In this document: positions 9,716 to 17,607 of the stretch, in pieces
How positions within the stretch are numbered: the first letter of the stretch is position 1
How the letters are laid out: each line of letters opens with the position of its first letter
DNA from: Boudabousia liubingyangii
Lineage (GTDB): Bacteria; Actinomycetota; Actinomycetes; Actinomycetales; Actinomycetaceae
NCBI RefSeq assembly: GCF_001907245.1
Contig: NZ_MQSU01000002.1
Span: 186,001 to 250,000 of the forward strand
Length of the DNA: 64,000 nt
Direction of reading: 5' to 3'
Translations under genes and position numbers: made by a program
The notes under the pieces: generated by a model
Databases searched by the model: none
What the model saw: only the letters and a program-made list of their open reading frames with translations
What the model was told of the DNA's origin: nothing

Positions 9716-11096
9716 TTACTTCCTCCTAGGCGTCATGGGCGCCGGAATGAGTGTCGTAGCCCAGCTGCTAGCCGGCCAAGGACACCAGGTAGCTGGTGCA
9801 GACCGCTCTGCTCAAGGTCCCGCGGCGCAGGCTCTAGCTGAAGCCGGCGTGAAGGTCTACGAAGGTCACGACCCGGAACTAATCAAACCGGGAATGACCA
9901 TTATTCGCTCTTCGGCAATCCGTGCTGATAATCCGCAGATCATTAAGGCGAATGAACTCCAACTGCCCATTTTGCACCGCTCTGAAGGACTAGCTTTGGC
10001 TGCGGCCGGAAAGCAGTTCGTGGCCGTAGCTGGCGCGCATGGGAAGACCACTACCTCGGGGATGCTCTCTTCGGCGCTGACCAGCGCTGGGCTAGACCCA
10101 TCTTTCGCGGTTGGTTCAATCGTTAAAGGTTTCGGCTCTGGCGCCCGCCTTGGTCAGGGCCCGGTCTTCGTGGCTGAAGCTGATGAATCCGATGGCTCCT
10201 TCCTAAACTACGAACCGACCATTGAAATCGTGACCGGGGTGGAACCAGATCACTTGGACTACTACGGCACTTTCGAGGGCGTTAAACAGGCCTTCCAGAA
10301 CTTTGCCGAACGCCTAGTCCCAGAGGGCACACTTATTGCCTTTGCTGATGATCCGGGCGCTGCCGAGCTCGCCCAGAAGGTCCGGGAAGCCGGCCGGAAC
10401 CGCGTCCTCACCTACGGCCAGGGCACAGCTGATGTCCAGCTAGCAAAGCGCGTCGATACGGATAACGGCCAAGAGTTTGAGGTCTCTGGGGTTCTAGGAT
10501 CTGCCCAGATCAAGCTGCGCATGGGAGGCCTGCACAATGCCCTTAACGCTACCGCTGCATGGATTGCCGGTCGCTTATTGGGCGTCGAAGCCGGCCCCAT
10601 GGCACAGGCCCTGAACCAGTTTGAAGGCACCGCTCGACGTTTTGACCCGGTCGCCAATCTTGCCCTTGACGGGGGAGAGGTACGCATCTTCGATGACTAC
10701 GCCCACCACCCGACCGAGGTTGCTATGGCCCTTAAACTGGGCCGACAGGTTGCCGGGGAAGGGCGTCTGGTAGTAGCCTTCCAACCCCACCTTTACTCGC
10801 GCACCGCTGCCTTTGCTGCCGAGTTCGCTCAGGCACTATCCCTAGCGGATCAGGTTTACGTCCTAGATATCTACGCGGCCCGGGAAGACCCCCGTACGGA
10901 TATCAATGCCCAGACCATCACTCAGCATCTAGAAAAAGCAGTTCCCTCTGGCAACCTCACGGAAGCTGCCCAGTTACTTGCCCAGCACCTGCAAGCTGGT
11001 GACACCTTGGTAACCATGGGCGCCGGTGACGTAACCAAACTGGGCCCCCTAGTAGTAGCCGAGGTCGAATCAACCCGTCGCAATGGTGATAACTGA
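9708..11096 (+). CDS. murC: UDP-MurNAc--L-alanine ligase MurC
   Basis: First Mur ligase, adding L-alanine to UDP-MurNAc. Its 462 residues begin directly with the nucleotide-binding fold (LLGVMGAGMS), then the ATP loop AGAHGKTTTSGM near residue 108, the EADESDGSFL metal site, and the C-terminal domain with DDYAHHPTEV. The start at 9708 lies eight bases inside murG and no better start exists downstream before the fold begins. The ftsQ GTG follows two bases after the stop. Confidence 0.95.
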   Translation: MTDYFLLGVMGAGMSVVAQLLAGQGHQVAGADRSAQGPAAQALAEAGVKVYEGHDPELIKPGMTIIRSSAIRADNPQIIKANELQLPILHRSEGLALAAAGKQFVAVAGAHGKTTTSGMLSSALTSAGLDPSFAVGSIVKGFGSGARLGQGPVFVAEADESDGSFLNYEPTIEIVTGVEPDHLDYYGTFEGVKQAFQNFAERLVPEGTLIAFADDPGAAELAQKVREAGRNRVLTYGQGTADVQLAKRVDTDNGQEFEVSGVLGSAQIKLRMGGLHNALNATAAWIAGRLLGVEAGPMAQALNQFEGTARRFDPVANLALDGGEVRIFDDYAHHPTEVAMALKLGRQVAGEGRLVVAFQPHLYSRTAAFAAEFAQALSLADQVYVLDIYAAREDPRTDINAQTITQHLEKAVPSGNLTEAAQLLAQHLQAGDTLVTMGAGDVTKLGPLVVAEVESTRRNGDN

Positions 11097-11098
11097 TA

Positions 11099-12262
11099 GT
11101 GAAGCCACCACCGCCTCCTCGTCGTCCGCGACGCCCACAGGGCGTAACGCCTAAGCCTTCAGAACCGGAAGCGCCTAGGCCGGTTGAACCTGCCGAAAAG
11201 CCGGTGGTGCGGCGAGTCAGTGCCACCAAACGAGCTAAAGAACTACCCACGGTCAAACCCGAACTGCTAGCTCCCGCCACCCCGGAAGAGGGCCTTAACG
11301 TTGCTGCACCGGCGGAACCGGAAGCGCCCCAGAAAACTCCGTCAGAAAACGCTCCTGAATCTGAGGCATTGGCCAGCTTCGAGGCGGATACAGACGCGCT
11401 AGCCGAACTTGAAGAAACCCGAAAAACCGGCTCTGAACGCGGCCTTAGCGCCTGGCCTAGTCGGATTAAAGACTCCTGGCATGGCTGGCGTCAAAAACGC
11501 GGAGCCAAAAACACGGCCCTTATCGGTACTAGCAATGAGCTGGGTCTGAAGATTAAAGAACGGCAGCGCTCTCAACGCCGTCGAATCATGTGGAGCCTAG
11601 GAGGTACGCTAGCTGGCGTCCTACTCCTGGTGCTGGTGGTTTGGCTACTCTACTTTTCGAAGGTCTTCGGCCTGCAGCAGGTTAGTGCCAAGCTGCAGCC
11701 TGAAACCAAACCGGAATGGTCCGCTCAAGTGGTCAAGATTATGGAGACCTACCGCAACCAGCCGGTGCTCAGCCTCGATACCGACGCGATGGCCACCGAG
11801 ATTGACCGCCTACCTTTTGTGGCCAACTCGAAGGTAACCACTCAGTTCCCGCACACCGCCATTGCCGAGGTCGAAGTCCGGCAGCCAGTAGCGCTAGTGC
11901 CGCACGAAAAGCAGACGCTGGTAGTGGATAAAGAGGGCGTGATCCTCAAGTATCTTGAACCTAAGGGTTTAAAGCTGCCAGTTATCCAGGTAGAAATGGG
12001 TAAAGAATCCACCGGACGGTCAATCCGCGCCGGCCTCAAGGTACTCGATGGGCTCCCGCCAGAGATCCGTTCGGAGGTCCGTTACCTGTCGGTGCCTTCA
12101 CCAACGAATGTGCAACTGCATCTAGGCAATGGGGCCCTGGTTAAATGGGGCTCTCCAGACGATACGGACTTTAAAGCTAGGGTTCTAAAGACCCTGATTC
12201 AGCGTCATGCACGCGTCTACGATCTGACTTCGCCGGTAGCGCCAGTAACCTCCCAGCAGTAA
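11099..12262 (+). CDS. ftsQ: Cell division protein FtsQ
   Basis: Single-pass divisome protein linking early and late division proteins. A long proline- and glutamate-rich cytoplasmic region (residues 1-160) leads to one membrane segment (about residues 163-185, VLLLVLVVWLLYF), then a POTRA domain (from FGLQQV) and the FtsQ/DivIB domain. The start is GTG at 11099, two bases after murC; no ATG gives a better start before the membrane segment. At 387 residues it is somewhat long because of the low-complexity N-terminus, which is variable in this family. A 131-base gap with its own leader separates it from ftsZ. Confidence 0.88.
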   Translation: MKPPPPPRRPRRPQGVTPKPSEPEAPRPVEPAEKPVVRRVSATKRAKELPTVKPELLAPATPEEGLNVAAPAEPEAPQKTPSENAPESEALASFEADTDALAELEETRKTGSERGLSAWPSRIKDSWHGWRQKRGAKNTALIGTSNELGLKIKERQRSQRRRIMWSLGGTLAGVLLLVLVVWLLYFSKVFGLQQVSAKLQPETKPEWSAQVVKIMETYRNQPVLSLDTDAMATEIDRLPFVANSKVTTQFPHTAIAEVEVRQPVALVPHEKQTLVVDKEGVILKYLEPKGLKLPVIQVEMGKESTGRSIRAGLKVLDGLPPEIRSEVRYLSVPSPTNVQLHLGNGALVKWGSPDDTDFKARVLKTLIQRHARVYDLTSPVAPVTSQQ

Positions 12263-12348
12263 CCGGTTTTCCATCTTTACTTTGTTCGGCGTGTTTACTG
12301 TTAACGCCCCGGCGATGCCCGTATCTTTATGCCACTAAAAAGCAGATC

Positions 12349-12373
12349 AAACCTAAGTGTCAACTTAAGGTTT
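12349..12373 (+). promoter_or_regulatory. Stem-loop in the ftsZ leader
   Basis: The arms AAACCTAAG (12349-12357) and CTTAAGGTTT (12364-12373) pair over nine base pairs with one bulged A and a six-base loop. The element lies eight bases before the GGGAGG ribosome site of ftsZ, so it could affect translation or mRNA stability. It is followed by a short direct repeat of GGTTTA. I could not fix a promoter with confidence in 12263-12348. Confidence 0.4.
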
Positions 12374-12393
12374 AGGGTTTAGGGAGGACATCC

Positions 12394-13740
12394 GTGCCAG
12401 AGAACAGCATGAGCGTCGCAAATATCAAGGTCGTTGGCGTTGGCGGTGGCGGCGGTAACGCCGTTAATCGCATGTTTCAAGAAGGTGTTAAGGACGTCGA
12501 ATACGTTCTAATCAACACCGACAAGCAAGCCTTGATGATTATCGAAGCCGACATCAAACTAGAGATCGGCGAAGAAAAGACCAACGGCTTGGGTGCTGGT
12601 GCTGATCCTTCCGTCGGTAAAGCTGCCGCCGAAGCTCATGCTGACCAGATCCGTGAAGCCCTAAAGGGTGCGGATATGGTCTTCGTGACCGCCGGTGAAG
12701 GTGGCGGTACCGGTACCGGTGCGGCTCCGGTTGTCGCCCAGATCGCCCGCGAACTTGGAGCCCTAACCGTGGGTGTAGTAACCCGCCCCTTCAGCTTCGA
12801 AGGTCAGCGTCGCTCCAAGCAGGCTGAAGAAGGCATTAAGAACCTGCAAGCATGCGTTGACACCCTCATCGTTGTCCCCAACGATCGTCTGCTTTCCTCC
12901 TCTGACCACAACCTTTCCATCACCGAGGCTTTCAGCCAGGCTGACCAGGTGCTCATGAACGGCGTTGGTGGCATCACCGACCTGATCGTCACCCCGGGTT
13001 TGATCAACGTCGACTTCGCGGACGTCAAGTCCGTCATGAAGGATGCCGGCTCTGCCCTCATGGGTATTGGCGTAGCGACCGGCGAAGGCCGCGTCCTAGC
13101 TGCTACCGAACAGGCCATGCTATCCCCGCTACTGGAAGCCGAAATCTACGGCGCCAAGGGTGCCTTGGTCTTCTTCCAGGGTGCTAGCGACCTAGCTTTA
13201 AACGAGATCAGTGCTGCCGCTGACCTAGTCCGCGAAAACGCCCACCCGGATGCCAACATCATCATCGGTGCCGTTATCGACGACTCCCTAGGCGACGAAG
13301 TCCGCGTCACCGTGATTGCCGCCGGTTTCGAAACCCCCGAAGATCACGTCGAATCCGTCGCAAAGGAAAAGCCGCTTCGTCCCGTGGCTCTAGAAGCTGA
13401 ACGGGAAGTCCCGCGCGCCGCTGTCCCTCAGGCACGCGAGGAAGCCCCGGCCGCTCCCAGCCGTGAAGTTGGTAGCCTTCCCGAGGCTGCTCCCACCCGC
13501 CACAGCGCTCCGGTAGCACCGCCCTCGCGACTACGCCCGGCTGCCCCTTCTGCTGTTGAGGCTGCTCCCTCTGCTGCGGGTGCTGCCCCCTCGGCCTTCC
13601 CGTCGGTAGCGAATGATGACGATCCGTACTACGAATCACGTCCGCGTACTTCCTCCGGTCTGGAGATCCCCCGAGTCTTTGACGAGGGCGATGGCGATGA
13701 CCGTGGTGATGGGCTACAGCTACCCGAATTCCTACGCTGA
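12394..13740 (+). CDS. ftsZ: Cell division GTPase FtsZ
   Basis: Tubulin homologue that forms the Z ring. The 448 residues contain the GTPase domain with the tubulin signature GGGTGTG near residue 105, the C-terminal tubulin-like domain, a proline/alanine/glutamate-rich linker (about residues 320-415), and the conserved C-terminal peptide ending LQLPEFLR, the binding site for partners such as SepF. The GTG at 12394 is preferred over the ATG at 12409 because GGGAGG lies six bases before the GTG but over twenty before the ATG. pgeF follows after five bases. Confidence 0.97.
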   Translation: MPENSMSVANIKVVGVGGGGGNAVNRMFQEGVKDVEYVLINTDKQALMIIEADIKLEIGEEKTNGLGAGADPSVGKAAAEAHADQIREALKGADMVFVTAGEGGGTGTGAAPVVAQIARELGALTVGVVTRPFSFEGQRRSKQAEEGIKNLQACVDTLIVVPNDRLLSSSDHNLSITEAFSQADQVLMNGVGGITDLIVTPGLINVDFADVKSVMKDAGSALMGIGVATGEGRVLAATEQAMLSPLLEAEIYGAKGALVFFQGASDLALNEISAAADLVRENAHPDANIIIGAVIDDSLGDEVRVTVIAAGFETPEDHVESVAKEKPLRPVALEAEREVPRAAVPQAREEAPAAPSREVGSLPEAAPTRHSAPVAPPSRLRPAAPSAVEAAPSAAGAAPSAFPSVANDDDPYYESRPRTSSGLEIPRVFDEGDGDDRGDGLQLPEFLR

Positions 13741-13745
13741 AATCA

Positions 13746-14438
13746 ATGATTGAAATCAATCTTCCTGGTGCTCGCGCCGTCTTCACAAGCTCTGAAGGCG
13801 GCGCGAGCCCCTATGGGGCCCTAAATCTGGGTGATCAAGTGGGGCAGGACCCCCAAACTGTCGCCCAAAATCGCGAAGCAGTAGCGCAACTGGTTAAGCG
13901 CCCGGTGGTCTGGATGCGTCAAACCCACTCAACGGTCGTTAAGTACGTTGAGGCCCCGCAGACAGACCCGGTTGAGGCTGATGGCATCATTGTCCCGGTG
14001 GGCCTAGCCGCCGCGGTGCAGGTGGCCGACTGCTTGCCGGTCGTGTTTAGTGCCCCGAAAGAAAAACTGGTCGCCGCAGTGCATGCTGGCCGAAAGGGCA
14101 TCGAGGGGCGGATCGCCACTGAAGCAATTCGTCAATTACGGGAACTGGGAGCCACTCAAATCTTTGCAGCTCTGGGACCTAGCATCTGCGCCCAGCACTA
14201 TGAGGTTGAGGTAGAAGTGGGGGAGAAGCTGGCCCAGCATGCTCCCCAGGCGGTCCTGCCGGGACGTAGTGGTCATGTCTACCTTGACCTTCCCCAGGCA
14301 CTCGCTTTAGAGCTGGAGTCACAGGACGTGCCCCTGGATCGTTCAAGCTGGTCTTGTACCTACTCTGATTCGAATCTTTATTCCTATCGACGTAACCCTC
14401 AGACTGGTCGACAAGCTGCAATCGTTTTTGCTTTATGA
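13746..14438 (+). CDS. pgeF: Peptidoglycan editing factor PgeF (YfiH/laccase-domain family)
   Basis: YfiH-family protein of 230 residues. The family is described as purine nucleoside phosphorylase or laccase-like, and in E. coli as an editing factor that removes mis-incorporated amino acids from UDP-MurNAc precursors. Motifs seen are QTHSTVV, ADCLPVVF, AVHAGRKGI with the metal-binding His, and ALGPSICAQHYEV, ending with SNLYSYRR. It sits between ftsZ and sepF as in other actinobacteria, but the PLP-binding gene yggS usually found after it is absent here. The ribosome site is weak, consistent with coupling to ftsZ five bases upstream. Confidence 0.9.
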   Translation: MIEINLPGARAVFTSSEGGASPYGALNLGDQVGQDPQTVAQNREAVAQLVKRPVVWMRQTHSTVVKYVEAPQTDPVEADGIIVPVGLAAAVQVADCLPVVFSAPKEKLVAAVHAGRKGIEGRIATEAIRQLRELGATQIFAALGPSICAQHYEVEVEVGEKLAQHAPQAVLPGRSGHVYLDLPQALALELESQDVPLDRSSWSCTYSDSNLYSYRRNPQTGRQAAIVFAL

Positions 14439-14522
14439 CACTCCGCGTATCTTCCGCGGAAAACAGCCTGTAAACCCATAAGCTAGTGCCAAGTTAAGGC
14501 AAAAACTCTAAGGAGAAATATC

Positions 14523-14960
14523 ATGGCCGGTGGACTACGTGGTCTAATGAGCAATTTCAATCTTTCCGCCCCCGCGGAAGAAGAAGCCTACGATGGCTAC
14601 TATGACGAGTATGAAGATGCTCCCGAATACGAGGACGCTTCTGGCTCCGTTATCGAAATGCCGACCGCTACCGCACCGGCTGCGGACCTTTCCCGCATCG
14701 TTACCGTTCGCCCCATGAAGTACGCGGACGCCGAGATGCTGGCCATGTCTGATTCCCTGCGTGAGAATGTTCCCGTGATTGCGCACATCGGCAACATGTC
14801 CGAACAGGATCAGCGTGCCTTCCTGTACTTTATGACTGGCGTTGCCTATGCCCTAGATGCTCACACTGAGCACGTGGCCGCACACGTATTCTTGATTTCC
14901 CCCCGGGAAGTCAGTGTTGTTGATGGACACGGGCACGTCATTTCTCGCAACGAACACTGA
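14523..14960 (+). CDS. sepF: Cell division protein SepF
   Basis: Membrane-associated anchor for FtsZ in Gram-positive bacteria. It has 145 residues: a short N-terminal helix likely to bind membrane (MAGGLRGLMSNF), an acidic tyrosine-rich linker (residues 20-50), then the SepF/DUF552 domain with VPVIAHIGNMSEQDQRAFL and a glycine-containing dimer region. AAGGAGAAATATC before the ATG at 14523 is a good ribosome site. The 84-base gap upstream holds a possible -10 box TAAGCT at 14479, so sepF may have its own transcript besides read-through from ftsZ. Confidence 0.93.
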   Translation: MAGGLRGLMSNFNLSAPAEEEAYDGYYDEYEDAPEYEDASGSVIEMPTATAPAADLSRIVTVRPMKYADAEMLAMSDSLRENVPVIAHIGNMSEQDQRAFLYFMTGVAYALDAHTEHVAAHVFLISPREVSVVDGHGHVISRNEH

Positions 14961-14972
14961 ACCTAGGAACCG

Positions 14973-15260
14973 ATGAGTACTGTACTTTCAGTAATTTATT
15001 TCCTCCTATGGTTCTACATGCTGATCCTTCTGGGGCGCTTTGTCTTTGACATTATTAAGATCTTTGTGCCCCGCTGGGCGCCGCCCACCGTGGTGGCCAT
15101 GATCGGTAATCTTTGCTATGCCTTAACTGATCCGCCCATCAATTTCCTTCGTCGCCTGATCCCGCCCCTACGTCTGGGGATGGTGGCATTGGATATGGGA
15201 ATTTTGATTTTGTTTTTCGCTATCGGGATCCTTCAGACCATCGTCGTCAAGATGATGTAG
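14973..15260 (+). CDS. yggT: YggT family membrane protein
   Basis: Small integral membrane protein of 95 residues with two hydrophobic stretches (about residues 4-27 and 67-92) separated by a loop carrying FDIIKIFVPRWAPPT and DPPINFLRRLIPP, the conserved YggT pattern. Family members lie next to sepF and divIVA throughout Gram-positives and are thought to act in division or osmotic behaviour; the molecular role is not established. It starts 12 bases after sepF and is very probably co-transcribed with it. Confidence 0.88.
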   Translation: MSTVLSVIYFLLWFYMLILLGRFVFDIIKIFVPRWAPPTVVAMIGNLCYALTDPPINFLRRLIPPLRLGMVALDMGILILFFAIGILQTIVVKMM

Positions 15261-15292
15261 AACGAAATCTAAACCAAAACACTACTTTAACC

Positions 15293-15402
15293 TTTCGCAT
15301 TTCCATTTAATGCGTGTAAACTGTGGTGTAAGAGCCAACCGTAATCGTCAAACGTGACGTGCCGGGTTGGAGTCTGAAAGTGGATTACCCCTCGGGGTGA
15401 TC
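15293..15402 (+). promoter_or_regulatory. divIVA promoter and structured 5' leader
   Basis: A candidate promoter has TTTCGC (15293-15298) and TAAACT (15317-15322) with an 18-base spacer, placing transcription start near 15329. The leader then folds as CCAACC (15335-15340) with GGTTGG (15365-15370) enclosing CGTCA-AACG-TGACG (15346-15359), followed by a second hairpin, GATTACCC-CTCG-GGGTGATC (15383-15402), with one T-G pair. The second hairpin ends 30 bases before the TTG start. There is no U-tract, so these are not simple terminators. Confidence 0.5.
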
Positions 15403-15432
15403 GTAGACAACTGACAACATGAGGTAACAACT

Positions 15433-16074
15433 TTGGCGCTACTTACGATTGATGACATCCTGGAACACAACTTCACTGTTACTAAGTTCCGTGAAGGCTT
15501 CGACCGGGATGAAGTAGATAACTTCCTTGATGAAGTAATCAAGTCAATGGTGGTTCTACAGGAAGAAAACACCGAACTAAAGGCAAAGCTAGAAGAGGCT
15601 GAGCGTCGTCTAGCTGAAGTTGGCGAAAGCGTTGACGGAGTTGCTCCGGTCGCTGAAAAGCCCGCTGAAGAAGCTCCGGTTGAAGAAAAGCACGAAGAGG
15701 TCGTTGAAGCCCCCGTCGCTGCTGCTGTCGAAGCTCCTGTTGCTGCCGCCGCTCCGGTTGCTGCTGCTACCGCTGAACCCGAATCTGCCACCTCCATGCT
15801 GGCTCTAGCCCAGCGTGTTCACGACGAATACGTTCGTGATGGCCGTGAGGAAGGCGATCGCATCATCGCTGAATCCCGCGAGCAGGCTGTCCAGATCGTT
15901 AAGGGTGCTGAAGACGAGCGTACTCGCGTCCTAAACGACCTAGAAGAAAAGCGCAACAACCTCAAGAACGAAATCGAAGAGCTCAAGCACTTCGAGCGCG
16001 ATTACCGTTCTCAGATCCGCTCTCACCTAGAAGGCCTACTAGGCAACCTAGAGCAGGGCAAGGAAGAAAACTGA
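15433..16074 (+). CDS. divIVA: Polar growth / septum-site protein DivIVA (Wag31)
   Basis: Coiled-coil protein that binds negatively curved membrane and, in actinobacteria, directs polar growth. The N-terminal DivIVA domain is nearly canonical: MALLTIDDILEHNFTVTKF and DRDEVDNFLDEVI. It is followed by an acidic Ala/Pro/Val-rich linker (about residues 70-115) and a second coiled coil (residues 120-210). The start is TTG at 15433, confirmed by the family N-terminus and a GAGG nine bases before it. It has its own leader and ends at a strong terminator (16108-16134). Length 213 residues. Confidence 0.95.
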   Translation: MALLTIDDILEHNFTVTKFREGFDRDEVDNFLDEVIKSMVVLQEENTELKAKLEEAERRLAEVGESVDGVAPVAEKPAEEAPVEEKHEEVVEAPVAAAVEAPVAAAAPVAAATAEPESATSMLALAQRVHDEYVRDGREEGDRIIAESREQAVQIVKGAEDERTRVLNDLEEKRNNLKNEIEELKHFERDYRSQIRSHLEGLLGNLEQGKEEN

Positions 16075-16107
16075 TCCTAATCAGTCACTGATTCCGGTAT
16101 AACTTTG

Positions 16108-16134
16108 GTGGCGCCCCAGCTTATGGGGCGCCAC
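16108..16134 (+). terminator. Rho-independent terminator after divIVA
   Basis: A perfect ten-base-pair stem, GTGGCGCCCC (16108-16117) with GGGGCGCCAC (16125-16134), has a seven-base loop and is followed by TCTTTC. It closes the division cluster 34 bases after the divIVA stop. Confidence 0.85.
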
Positions 16135-16156
16135 TCTTTCATCTAAAGGAGCGCCT

Positions 16157-16645
16157 TTGCCCGCGAAAACCCGTAGCGCATGGAAATCTCCACTCTTCTG
16201 GAACCTAGCTATTCTGTCTCTACTGATCGACCAAGGCACCAAACTCTGGGCTCTGAAATCTCTTGGTAATGGCCGGATTATTCAGGTTCCTGGCGGTTTC
16301 TTCAGCCTAAAATTGGTGCATAACCCCGGCGCTGCCTTCTCCATGGGAACCGGACGTACTTGGATTTTTGCGCTGATCGCAGCCATCGTCAGTATCGGAA
16401 TCCTGTATTTCTCTAGGCAGGTTACAAACCATTACTGGATTTGGGGACTTTCGCTGCTACTGAGCGGGGCAGTAGGAAACCTAATCGACCGTCTCTTCCA
16501 ACCCCCAGCCTGGGGACGCGGACATGTCGTAGACTTCATCGCCTACGGTGATTATTTTGTCGGTAACGTCGCCGATATCTGGATCTTTATCGCGGCCGTA
16601 GGGATCGCCCTATTGGCCTTCCGAGGGGTAGGCATTAATGACTGA
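16157..16645 (+). CDS. lspA: Lipoprotein signal peptidase LspA
   Basis: Aspartic membrane protease that cleaves the signal peptide of prolipoproteins after lipidation. Its 162 residues form four membrane segments. Family motifs are DQGTKLWA near residue 28, VHNPGAAFS, and the two catalytic aspartates in GNLIDR and GNVADIWIF. The start is TTG at 16157, with AAAGGAG five bases before it; no ATG lies upstream of the first membrane segment. It overlaps the following pseudouridine synthase by eight bases. Its substrates include the lipoprotein at 24895. Confidence 0.94.
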   Translation: MPAKTRSAWKSPLFWNLAILSLLIDQGTKLWALKSLGNGRIIQVPGGFFSLKLVHNPGAAFSMGTGRTWIFALIAAIVSIGILYFSRQVTNHYWIWGLSLLLSGAVGNLIDRLFQPPAWGRGHVVDFIAYGDYFVGNVADIWIFIAAVGIALLAFRGVGIND

Positions 16646-17597
16646 GGCCCCAGCTCCCCAAACCGGCACGCAGAGCCGACGCCGTTACGAACACCCCGCC
16701 GATGAACTACCCACCCGTCTGGATAGCCTACTTGCGGACCTAACCGGCATTACCCGCTCCGCGGTCGCAAAACACTGGGACAAATTCGCAGTCTCTGTCG
16801 ACGGAAAAAAGAGTCGTAAATCCGCTACGCTAAACCCGGGCCAAACACTTGAATTTACGCCCTTTGGTGTCCCCACCGAACCAGAGCTTATCGTCCAAGA
16901 CCACCCCGGTCTGGAAATTCTGCATCAGGATGATGATCTGGTCGTCATCAATAAGCCTGCCGGCGTGGCCGCACACCCCGCCATGGGCTATGAAGGCCCC
17001 AGCGTCATCGGGGTACTACTGGCACGTGGAATCGACCCGCAAACCAGTGGGGATAGCTATCGACGGGGGATTGTCCACCGTCTAGATGTGGGTACCTCTG
17101 GCGTGATGGTCGTCGCGAAAACTCAGTCCGCCTATGAGAGCCTCCAAGCGGCCTTCAAAGATCGCCAGGTGCACAAGACCTATCGGGCCCTAGCACACGG
17201 TCACTTTGAACACCCAGAGGGACTAATCGACGCTCCGATTGGTCGTTCTAAGAGCCGTGACTATCGCATGGCTGTCCGTCCTGATGGTCGACCCGCTAAG
17301 ACCCGCTACCGCGTCCTCGAAAAGGTGGGCATGGCAGACCTACTAGAACTAGAACTGCTGACCGGTCGCACCCACCAAATTCGCGTGCATTTATCCTCCC
17401 TTCACCACCCCTGCGTCGGGGATGAACTATACGGGGCCAACTCCAGAATTTGTGAGAAATTAGGCCTTGGTCGCCAGTGGCTACACGCATATCAGCTCGG
17501 TTTTACGCATCCCACCACGGGGGAGGAAATGCATTTCACGGCACCCATTCCCGAAGAACTAAAAACCGCCCAGCAGACCCTAGCAAACCTTAGTTAG
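16638..17597 (+). CDS. RluA/RluD family pseudouridine synthase
   Basis: Converts uridines to pseudouridine in ribosomal RNA; the exact site cannot be read from sequence. The 319 residues start with an S4-like RNA-binding domain (about residues 25-80, ITRSAVAKHWDKFAVSVDG), then the catalytic domain with HRLDVGTSGVMVVAKT, whose aspartate is the nucleophile, and the late motif TGRTHQIRVHLSSLHHPCVGD. The gene overlaps lspA by eight bases, the usual pairing in actinobacteria, and lies ten bases before dnaE. Confidence 0.93.
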   Translation: MTEAPAPQTGTQSRRRYEHPADELPTRLDSLLADLTGITRSAVAKHWDKFAVSVDGKKSRKSATLNPGQTLEFTPFGVPTEPELIVQDHPGLEILHQDDDLVVINKPAGVAAHPAMGYEGPSVIGVLLARGIDPQTSGDSYRRGIVHRLDVGTSGVMVVAKTQSAYESLQAAFKDRQVHKTYRALAHGHFEHPEGLIDAPIGRSKSRDYRMAVRPDGRPAKTRYRVLEKVGMADLLELELLTGRTHQIRVHLSSLHHPCVGDELYGANSRICEKLGLGRQWLHAYQLGFTHPTTGEEMHFTAPIPEELKTAQQTLANLS

Positions 17598-17607
17598 AAT
17601 AGCTCCT

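Noticed and set aside
14442-14460. TCCGCG/CGCGGA hairpin after pgeF as terminator
   Set aside because: Six-pair stem followed by an A-run, not a T-run; read-through to sepF seems more likely.
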